Assembly (NCBI GenBank): GCA_016808115.1
Contig: JAEQBH010004662.1
Coordinates: 372,001-436,000 of the forward strand
Source of the DNA: Tetrastigma voinierianum
Lineage: Eukaryota > Streptophyta > Magnoliopsida > Vitales > Vitaceae
Length of the DNA: 64,000 nucleotides
Direction: 5' to 3'
Part shown: in pieces, positions 55,765 through 64,000 of the stretch
How the letters are laid out: each line of letters starts with the position of its first letter
Position numbering within the stretch: position 1 is the first letter of the stretch
Made by a program: the position numbers and the translations under genes
The notes under the pieces: model-generated
Told to the model about the DNA's origin: nothing
The model's input: only the letters and a program-made list of their open reading frames with translations
Databases searched by the model: none

Positions 55765-57290
55765 GTTCTTTGTCTCTGCTGAGATCAGATTATCTTCCTT
55801 TGTTGGTGGATCGAGGTCGGGACGATATTGGAAATTTGAGGATTGCACCGGGAGAAGCGTGGCCACATTTCATATTATAGACCTCCTAATGGATCGATTA
55901 CAGAGGAAGGCGGTCGGGATCCACGGATGATTAAGCTTAAGGAAGGGAATAGAAAGAGAGAAGAGGAAGTGAGTTTCAAATTAGAAGTGAGCATGATAAT
56001 GAAGGGCTGGAGGAGAATGTGTGTGCCCCGAGTATGCGGCTTTGAAGAGGCGTAACACATTCATCTGCGTATCACTATGCATCGGTAATTACCCGAGATG
56101 TACGAGGACTTTGGAAGAAGCGTTCTTGGCTGGAATGGGATGAAGAAAGATTGCAAGTTTACGTCTCGGGATGTCTAACCTGTATGTCGATGGGTGAAGT
56201 GAGGCATCAGAGGCCCATAGGAATACGGTTGCACCACATTCCCGAGTGGCGATGGGAGAAGATCATATGGATTTTGACGGTCTTCCACGGACTCAAGGTA
56301 GCACTGATGCTATATGGTGATAGTGATCGATTGACGAAGTCTGCTCATTTACCCCTTGTTGATTAATGTTGAGGATTCTGGAAAGTTAGCCAGTTTGTGT
56401 ATGTATGGATGAGATAGTGAGACTTCATGGCTCGATTTGATAGTTTGGTCAAGACCCGGGTTCACATCCGGGTTTAGCTGGTTGCAAGCGGCTTTAAGGT
56501 ACTCACCTTCATTTAAACCTGACATTTCATCCTCGGACGGTTGCGATCGAGGAAAGTTCATTCGGACTATTGGAGAGATGCTCAAGGCTTGTGCTGTTGA
56601 TGCGATTTAGGGAGTTAGTAATCATTTGGCACTAATGGAGTTACTCTGACTTGTAATTGTCAGGCCCGGTATAGAGATGAAGCTCCCATTGGGGCCTTAT
56701 ATGGTAGGAAATGTAGGACTCGAGTGTCTTTGGGATGAGGTTAGTGAGATAAGACTAGTAGCCCTGAACTAGTGCGAGATCACTTGAGGAGAAAGTAGAA
56801 AGTGGTTCTGGCGTCTTTTAAGCAAAGGAATGACGGGAAAAGTTATGCGGACAAGCCGTTGTAGAGACTTGCGAGTTCGAGATAGGTGGCCCGGGTCTTT
56901 TGAAGTTTCCTTGGAAGGTGTTTTGGGTTTGGAGCTGGCGGAGGCGAGGCTCAGTCGAATGCTCGACCTTATGAGATTACTTGTGAGCAAGGTAGGACAG
57001 TGGCTTATAGATTGAAGTTACCCCGAGTTATCAAGGATTCATGACACATTCCGCATGTCGATGTTAGAAATACATCCCGGATCCTTCACATATGACGAGA
57101 GGCAACCGGTGCAGCTAAAGAAGAACGACACGAAAAATATTTTGCCGGATTGGTCGCAAGGAAGTAGGTGTTGAGGAGTAAGGTGATCACTGGTTAAGTC
57201 TGTGGAAGAATCAGCAGAGGAGGCGGTACTTGGGAGGCTAGAGACTGCAGTCTGTGTAGTGCCTCAATTATTTTTCGAATGAAATTATTT
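55765..57290 (+). pseudogene. Ty3 integrase and pol tail (element C)
   Basis: Zinc-binding region remnants at 56,080-56,180 (a CLTCMSM stretch). The start of the catalytic core is WRWEKIIW at 56,252, followed by DRLTKSAHLPLVD at 56,327-56,366. An ALYGRKC-like remnant lies near 56,695, LWDEVSE-like near 56,728, then SYADK-like near 56,840. The tail has RMSMLEIHPGSFTYDERQ (57,053-57,105) and ends near 57,290. Frameshifts separate these. Confidence 0.85.
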
Positions 57291-57340
57291 TCCTTTCCTT
57301 TTGAGTTCGCAGTTTGTTCATTTCGAATGCGAAATCGTCT

Positions 57341-57356
57341 AAAGGAGGAGGAGATT
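57341..57356 (+). other. Polypurine tract of element C
   Basis: AAAGGAGGAGGAGATT directly precedes the LTR start TGTAATGCCCCG. Confidence 0.9.
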
Positions 57357-57638
57357 TGTAATGCCCCGTCGGGAGATTCTGATGCGAGATTAGCTGTGGG
57401 GCACACACATGAGCACTAAGTGTCACTTTGTAGTATTTTGGAAGAAATTGTGAAATGTGTTTATGGAACCTGGGATGTTATGTAATGAAACAAGGGTAAA
57501 AATTTGTATTGCCATAAGGGATATGAAAGATATTAACAAAATATATAGTAGAGATGGGCCGTAATAAAAATTCTGGATTAAGTGTCTAGAATTTTGAGAG
57601 AGATCAGGATCTATGTGTAATTAAGACAAAGTTTAGAC

Positions 57639-57646
57639 TATAAAAA
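57639..57646 (+). promoter_or_regulatory. Candidate TATA box of element C LTR
   Basis: TATAAAAA about 280 bp into the LTR, followed by a purine-rich leader. The same place reads GATAAAAAATG in the 5' LTR (40,919) and CATAAAAATGG in the LTR of A (3,490). Confidence 0.5.
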
Positions 57647-59193
57647 TGGGAAGACAAAAAGCTAAACTCTTTTTTTTTGTTCTCTCTCGATTGGCTAGAG
57701 GCGGCGTGGGAGAGGAGAAGAAAGGGAGAAAGAAGAGGAAGAAGAGGAAGAGAAGAAGGAGAGAAGGGGAGAAAACCAGTGTGTCTTTATCATCTTGTAT
57801 CCTTGGGTATTTTGGATTCCTAAGGTTTGGTTGGAGACAGGTCCCTCCTTTGTCTAGGGTTTGTGTGGAAGATCACCTGAGCCACTTGGTTGTTGAAGTT
57901 TGGGTAAAATCCTAATTGGTAAAGGAACAAACATGAGTCATCATAGTGCATGGTTGGAAGGAATTGGTGGACCTTAGGTTGAATTTTAGGATTTTACCTA
58001 GGGGTTTGTTAGATTCCAAACCACCAATCTGATGTTATGGAGTGTGGTTTGAATGACTCTCATATTGATTATTGAGGTATTTCGGTTTTGAGGGTGGTTG
58101 TAATAAAAGGAGAATGTTGGGTTTTTTAAAGGAATTTATTGTTGTCAAAATTTTATGAAATCTGTTTTTTTCTTTTCAGATTATGGGTTTGAACATAATC
58201 ATTCAAATCAATTGATTCCAATTGGTAAAGAACAAGATATAGGAATACAAATGTATAGAAATGAGAGCAGAGTGTATAGCTCTAGGCTCCCAATGGGTGA
58301 AAGATAGGCTCGTGTGAGCTCAGCGATTATGCTATGTTTGGGTATTGTTGTAGTGTTTTTAGCCATAAGTGAGGTTCACTCTGTTCGTTAGGATTGATTC
58401 AAAGAATTCTGGGTAAAATAGACTTCTATAAGAATAAGTTATCTGAAGGAAGTCAAGCAAATTGCTTAACCCCAAGTACCCAGAAATTTGTCTCAAAGTG
58501 AAGCTATGTGCAGTTACATTGCACTTTGGAGGTGAGTACTCTAGATGTAAAAATACAATAACACAGAGTTTTGGTGATCCAAATTGGGTGATTCCAATTG
58601 GAGAAGAAACCTTAGAACCATAGCTTAAATTAGTGAAGAAACCATTTCCAATCATAGATTTAAGACCCAGAAATCAAGGATAACGATGGAATTGAATTGG
58701 TGAGCTAACCAATTTGGCTTCAAAAAATCTTTGTAACTTGTGTGCATATATATTTGGGCCTTAGAAGGAATTTTAAATTGAAAGAGTTATTAAAGAAAGA
58801 GGGAGTGTCAAGTGAATATATAAAGGACCCCAGTATGGAGTGTTTCATAATTTTTGAAGACGTTTGGATAATTTTTGGATGACAAGTCAGTATTATTAGG
58901 TTACCAAAATAAGTGGTTTTTTGTTAAGGAACGGTGTCGAAAGAAGAGGGTGGGAGTTTGTTTGTTGAAAGCTTTATGAATGTTGTGTGACCCCAAAGTG
59001 ACTTGCATGAAGTCTACACACGTTAAGTTTTACGCTATCTGTGACGGTCTTTGTGTCGTTGAATTAATGTGTAGGCTAAAAGCAAGTGATGAGTGGGTTG
59101 TGCTCGAGTTTCGAAACAAGAGGTGAGTCATTCTAAACCTGAACATTATATTGTTAAACCTTATATAAAAATTTATTTTACCTTTGGTATTTA

Positions 59194-59352
59194 ATGGTTT
59201 TAATTGTAAACCATATTTAAACATAAGCAATGAGTTTTAAGCAAAAAAATGGTTTAATTTAAACCATATGTGAAAAAACAATAGTAATGGTTTGATGCAA
59301 TCAACCATACTTTTATAAAGAAAGCAGTAATGGTTTTGAATTGGCAAACCAC
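59194..59352. repeat. Four short palindromes inside the C 3' LTR
   Basis: Copies at 59,194-59,214, 59,249-59,267, 59,287-59,308 and 59,330-59,352 all have the form ATGGTTT...AAACCAT. The second, ATGGTTTAATTTAAACCAT, is a nearly perfect palindrome. Two copies occur in the 5' LTR at 42,491-42,511 and 42,535-42,556. Confidence 0.85.
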
Positions 59353-59924
59353 TATTTTAAAAGAAACAAGCAAGCAAACAATAGTCTATTTTGTAAAATA
59401 GGCCTAACTAAAAATCCTAGTCTTAAGCAGCATACCGGTCGGAGGTATTAAAATCTGCGCGGTGGTGCGGATATCATACAGCTTACCATTTAGATTTGCA
59501 CGATCGACAAACTTAGATCATACTCATGCATTAAAGGAGGCCGTGCGTACTGGGAGTATATAGGGTTAGAGCTCTAACTAGGTGACATCAGGTGATGGAG
59601 ACCAAGGTCGATTCCGCCATATTCTTAGGAAAGGTGGCTGGGCGAGGCCCTTCCACAGGTGATGCGGACGAGTCCTTACGAGACCTGGTCGATGCGGGTT
59701 CCGTGTTAAACAGGGTATAACAAGCGGGAAAGGCCTCCAGTGGTTGATGATTTATAAGAATGTTTATACAGTTTTGAAAAATCAAACTGCAATTTTACGG
59801 ACAGAACTTGAGTTCATGTTTCATTTTCCCAAAAGCCATGTGAATTGGTAAGCTCATTTATTTCAAAACAAGCGGTTGAGCCCGGGCTCCCGTTTAGGTA
59901 CAGCAGTTGGCTTTGAGCTTAGTT

Positions 59925-60190
59925 TTTACAAAGCGTATGGCGGTTGACTGAGTTCAAGTGTTTGAGAAAGTTTATAAACTTTTAAAGCAAGAGGTTTATG
60001 AAAAGTTTTGAAGCTTTTAAAGCAAGAACCAATGAGATTTTTAAAAGTTTGTAAAAACTTTCCAAGCGAAGCAAGTATACTTTGGAAACTTTTAGAAAAA
60101 CAAATCAAAGCAAGCGAAGCAAGTATGAAAAGTTTTAGAAACTTTTAAGCAAAGCAAGTAAGATTTACGGAAAATATCTTGTCAAAGTTT
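59925..60190. repeat. Degenerate tandem repeats in the C 3' LTR
   Basis: Irregular copies of TTTATGAAAAGTTTT(A)GAA(G/A)CTTTTAAAGCAAG and of AGCGAAGCAAGTAT. The unit is about 35-60 bp with variable spacing. A shorter version lies at 43,200-43,280. Confidence 0.7.
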
Positions 60191-60729
60191 TATACTAGTT
60201 TTGGATCATTTGGAGATCTTTATAAAGCATACACTCTTGAGCTCATTTAGCTCATTATTTTCCTTTGTTTAAAAACTATTTTCTAGAGTGCAGTGCGCTT
60301 GAATATTTGGAAGCCCAAAATAGGAATTCTACTTTAATGCTCAGTCTTTGTATTAATAATCACTTGTAAGAAAATACTTTGAATTTATAAAGGAATAATA
60401 TGTATATGTCACAAGAAGATTAGTTTACAACTGAAATGTGTGTAGACTTGAGGCTCTTTAGAAAGAATGTTATTTGGATTTATATATTTTGAAATAGTGT
60501 AGAATTGTATATACGAGTTTGGGGACATGTCACATATACGAGTTGTTATCACTAGGGAAATTTTATAAAATCATAAGTTTAGAAAAGAAAAAAAAAAATT
60601 TTATACGAGATTCAAACAATGATACGACTTTGGCCAGGATTTCTACAGTCGTTAATTTACAGCGTTATGGTTTATGTATTAGATTAGTAGGCACACCATA
60701 TATAGATAGTTAAGGGTGGGGGTGTGACA

Positions 60730-60914
60730 TTTATAAAATAAGAAATTTCAAGATTATTTTTAAGTATGATTAAGATATATTTGTCCTTTACTATTATTTG
60801 AAAAATTTATTTTAAAAATTAAATACTAAATTTTTATTCACTAGATGGAAGAGCGGTTGCAGATAAATCTTCATTTCTGATTTGTATAAAATATTTTATT
60901 TTAAAATTTTATTA
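60730..60914. other. AT-rich spacer between elements C and G
   Basis: About 185 bp of AT-rich sequence with nothing recognisable. Confidence 0.5.
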
Positions 60915-62878
60915 CCTATGATGTCAATTTATTTTCGACTTGTTAATGTTTAATTTAGAATTATATATATGCGGTATCTTATAAGTTTGCTGGCCTTTCA
61001 TAGGGTCCTGGTAGTAACCGTCGGCAGAGTAGGATACTAAACTGGATGTCGGGTAACCGACCACACTGTCGGACAAAATCCTCGCTGTATGGGGAGCGCA
61101 GTGCAAACTTGTCCTAATAATCAATAATGACCACGCGGGGTCTACATGCGAGTAAAATAATGGCCACTTGGGCCCACTGCATGGGCGTCTCACAAAATAC
61201 ATCAAGCTATTTCTATGCACAATAGTTGAAAGTTTTTATATTACTCTTAATTCAACATATATTATTAAAATTCTGATTACAATACATGTTATCTGAAATC
61301 ACACATGCCAAAGCTGACTCGGCTTTACTCTTCCTGCGAAGCTGTAGTGGCGTGAGTCCTCGTGCACACTCTGTAGTGTTTGGGTCTCATGAGTGAGACA
61401 GGCAGCCGATAGTGATAATTTCCCTGCACGGGTTACTCCCAATGTCTAAATTGCACATGTTATGGAAACAATCACATTAGTATTTCATGGTTCTTTCGAA
61501 TGTCTACAACACGCTAAAACCCATCTGGGTCTTTCTGATTTCTCCACAATATATTTAGTGAATGCGAGTAAAATCGCGGTTTTTAAAATAAAGCTATTTG
61601 TTCTTGAAAAACCACTCTGAGTTTGGTAAAATATTGGACAACTTCCTCCGGGGCGAATCATTGGAGTGGCAGCCTCCAGAAGAGCAATTCATGGGCCCCT
61701 CCAGAGGCGTGGTGTTGGACAGTCTCTTAACACAGAGAGAGAGAGAGAGAAGTTCTCTCAGAAGATCTTTAGTGAAATTCTTTCACAAGAGGAGGAGGAG
61801 GAGGGAGAGGAGGAGGAGGAGGCAGTTTTTCTGTTTTTTTAAACTTTTCAGGCACTCTTCTCTTTCTTCCACTAAATGCCTTTGGACACTTGGAGTGGCA
61901 TCTGGATCATGTGCATTTCAGCACAGAGGAAGTGGTTTTACAGCCTGCTGGGTCAGCCTTATGTGGTACCTGTGTTTATGTGGCATGGGACAAGCAATTC
62001 TGATGGTTTTTCTGCTGACTAACTTCCACGGGTGTTCATGGGTATTAACGGCACAAGAAAGGCTGGAACTATTTTGGATCTTCTGAGTATTCTTACCACG
62101 AAATCAGTCACTGACCTAATACGGCGGATGACCTGGTTCTTGTTAAACATCATTGAGATTTTCTGTACTTTTTCTCGGATCAAAAAGGACTTTTTGGAGA
62201 AGAAGTAGATTTGATAATCATGAGCCTCGAATGTCCTAACCATAAACATGACTCTTAGTGACGAATAAACCAAATGGGAAAGATCCTACCTCTTGGGTTA
62301 ATCGAACTCCGCTGGTCGGTCTCACGCGTAGTCCTCGCCGCATAGAGCAGGACTTTGCTTCTTGTTTAAAATCAGCCAGAGCGGTCGTCAACGAAATAGA
62401 GAGAAAGAGCTATCTATAGGAAACAGAAAAACCCAATGGTTTGTTCACAGCACGTTTTCTTTGTGTTTAAAAGGAAGAAGATGACCTTGTGCATTTTGTC
62501 TTTTTCATTTAACGATCTTAATAAGTCTCATCATGTCTCTTTTTATTTTACGTTTGACACTTGGCTCTGATCTAGGTCATTCATTCATCATCTCTACAAT
62601 CATGCAATATATATCACATGAGTACACATGTAGTGGGTGACTTTACCTTTTACGATCACATGTCTCATCGAGCAGTTTTATGCCCAGACACTTTCGGTTG
62701 CCTCGAAAAAGCGTGAGTCGGCGTCGCCCGGTTCGTGGGGTCGACGTGGTGTAGATTTCGCAAGGCGGTTCAATGGTGTGAAGTCCGTTTCATCATCCGA
62801 GATCTAAAAAATTTCGGATTTTATTGAAATTACCGTTTTACCCTTTTTCAGAAAATTGGAATTTTCTCGGGTCTTACA
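60915..62878 (-). repeat. 3' LTR of element G
   Basis: On the minus strand it starts TGTAAGACCCGAGAAAATTCC at 62,878. Its other end was set by similarity to the right LTR: TCTTAATTCAACATATATTA at 61,245 matches 63,640, and CCACTTGGGC at 61,153 matches 63,565. It contains GA and GGA microsatellites (61,735-61,757 and 61,790-61,823). A 162-codon plus frame at 61,598-62,086 runs through them and is not taken as a gene. Confidence 0.75.
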
Positions 62879-62925
62879 TTCTTCCCTCCTTAAAAGGAAT
62901 TTCGTCTTGAAATTTTGGACAATCA
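62879..62925 (-). other. Polypurine tract and end of pol in element G
   Basis: Minus-strand TTTTAAGGAGGGAAGAA precedes the LTR. Just before it, the frame ends FQDEIPF, the usual C-terminus of Tekay/Del-like pol. Confidence 0.85.
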
Positions 62926-63298
62926 CAACAACTCACATGCATATGCAACGTGCACCATACCATGCATGTAAACTAGTCATATAAGTATGTAAATGACTAA
63001 ACCATGTACATATACGTCCCTAAGCAAAGAGGGATAGGTGGCGCGTCGTGTCTCGCGCTCCCATGTTGACTCCACTCTACGGTGCTGCCATAGCACCCTC
63101 ACTATCTGTGCAGGGTCTGCGTGACCTATTAAGACACAGTCTGGCTATCCAAAATTACAGCGTTAACGCCCATCGAAGGTCGAGTCCGTGTCGACCTGAT
63201 CTCTCCCCGATCCCACTTTATGGTGCGGATGCGGGTGCTGGACATGGGCGTGAAGATATCGTGAACTACGACATCTTTGGCGGTAAAGCGGCCAGATG
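62926..63298 (-). other. Internal region of element G without recognisable genes
   Basis: About 370 bp. A 96-codon plus frame (63,048-63,338) is open but runs into the primer site and LTR and resembles nothing known. I see no gag or pol motif on either strand. Confidence 0.55.
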
Positions 63299-63312
63299 CG
63301 CTCTGATGCCTA
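63299..63312 (-). other. Primer-binding site of element G
   Basis: Minus-strand TAGGCATCAGAGCGC resembles the initiator tRNA-Met site TGGTATCAGAGC. Confidence 0.7.
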
Positions 63313-64000
63313 CCTCGAGTATGAGAAGGGCCCGATGAACCTCGGTGATAGCTTCCGCTTCTTGAACGACCATCCTACGTGGCGCTAAAAACCGAGAGGA
63401 TTGTCGAGTTGTGACCTATCAACTGCGGAATATTCGTGGATGTCTAGTAACTGACACCACTCGTAATCGGAGAGAGTCTGCACCTGTACACGAGAGCTTA
63501 CTGCCCAAACTACAGCCTATCTGACATCAATCTCATGGCAAGGACATGTACATGAGTAAACGACCACTTGGGCTCATTACATCGGTACACTGATTGAAAT
63601 ACACCAACTATATATCATATTTCCAAGTTAATAATTCACTCTTAATTCAACATATATTAAAAGTTTACAACATTCTAATACATGTTATACCCCGGCGCTA
63701 AACTGAGAAGTGTGTTAACAGCTTTGTCATGACGGCCTCTATTGAGTCTTTGCCTTCCACGTTATCAGCTCTTTAAAATGGTGATCCCTCAGCGGGGGTG
63801 AGTAAAGCCTAGTAGAATAATTTTACATGGGTTTTCCCCACCCGATGCACATATGGAAATGATCACATTGACAATTTCCTTGAACCTACTCGAATGTCAG
63901 GATCTCCAAACTACCTCCATGTGCCTATTGACTGAATCGAGTAGAACTATGTCAGTTTCAGACTGAAAGGAAAACATTTACAGAAAGACCTCTTGCCTCT
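63313..64000 (-). repeat. 5' LTR of element G, truncated by window end
   Basis: Matches the inner-to-left part of 60,915-62,878 in the same order and runs off the window. Only about a third of an LTR is visible. Confidence 0.75.

Larger units (their letters stand above)
40577..60729 (+). mobile_element. Element C: Tekay/Del-like Ty3 retrotransposon with LTR split by element D
   Basis: About 11.5 kb once element D is removed. LTRs are about 3.3 and 3.37 kb, and the 5' copy is cut into 40,577-43,370 and 52,007-52,512 by D. Primer site, gag, protease, RT, RNase H, integrase and polypurine tract follow in order. It is the same family as A. No clean target duplication was found at the assigned ends (CTTTT on the left, TTTAT on the right). 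Confidence 0.88.
57357..60729 (+). repeat. 3' LTR of element C (3.37 kb)
   Basis: Starts TGTAATGCCCCGTCGGG and ends GGGGGTGTGACA, so the termini are TG...CA. Its blocks recur in 40,577-43,370 plus 52,007-52,512 and, less completely, in 2,807-6,190. It contains a TATA-like box, a purine-rich stretch right after it (57,700-57,780), short palindromic repeats and a run of degenerate AAGTTTT/AAACTTTT repeats. Confidence 0.92.
60915..64000 (-). mobile_element. Element G: Ty3-type element with very short internal region, cut by window end
   Basis: Minus-strand element: an LTR of about 2 kb on the left (its 3' LTR), then about 0.43 kb of internal sequence, then the start of the second LTR. The internal piece is bounded by a polypurine tract with the usual pol end on the left and a tRNA-Met-like primer site on the right. 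Apart from that short pol end no pol or gag sequence is present, so it is either a deletion derivative or a non-autonomous family. Confidence 0.75.

Noticed and set aside
59925..60190. CRISPR-like array of short repeats
   Set aside because: Units are irregular and degenerate, spacers are not unique sequences of equal length, and the locus is inside a plant retrotransposon LTR.
61598..62086. 162-codon plus-strand frame
   Set aside because: It runs through GA and GGA microsatellites inside the G LTR, and the arginine/glutamate runs are products of the repeats.

Overview
The window is a block of nested LTR retrotransposons from a large plant nuclear genome, most likely a flowering plant. I find no intact host gene and no rRNA, tRNA or CRISPR. 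Plant origin rests on three things: Ty3 elements of Tekay/Del-like and Tat types, a Ty1/copia element whose gag is of a plant type, and a TRIM element of a kind found in many angiosperms. The host species cannot be named from this sequence. Every coding region is broken by stops and short indels, so the proteins were recognised from short in-frame islands read in register across frameshifts.

Layout, left to right. (A) 1-6,190: 3' half of a plus-strand Tekay-like Ty3 element (RT, RNase H, integrase, polypurine tract, 3.4-kb 3' LTR). 6,200-7,693: minus-strand LTR-like piece. 7,694-9,967: AT-rich sequence with small tandem duplications. (F) 9,968-31,791: a minus-strand Tat-type Ty3 element bounded by a perfect 5-bp target duplication (ATCAA). 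Its gag is split by (E) 20,620-30,567, a plus-strand Ty3 element with 2.7-kb LTRs. The 3' untranslated region of F (about 5.2 kb) carries an antisense extra reading frame and two different tandem-repeat arrays. (K) 32,486-38,508: a minus-strand Ty1/copia element with a perfect CAAAA target duplication. It is itself interrupted by (T) 33,037-33,466, a 430-bp TRIM with a perfect CTAGT duplication. (C) 40,577-60,729: a plus-strand element of the same family as A. Its 5' LTR is split by (D) 43,371-52,006, a minus-strand member of the E family. (G) 60,915-end: a minus-strand element with LTRs of about 2 kb and only about 0.43 kb of internal sequence.

Order of events from the nesting: F before E, K before T, C before D. 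Elements without genes of their own (T, G) or with large deletions (D) would depend on proteins from other copies. No novel cellular system is visible. The most unusual object is the Tat element F, which combines an antisense gene-like reading frame with 82-bp and 138-bp arrays that could seed satellite DNA.
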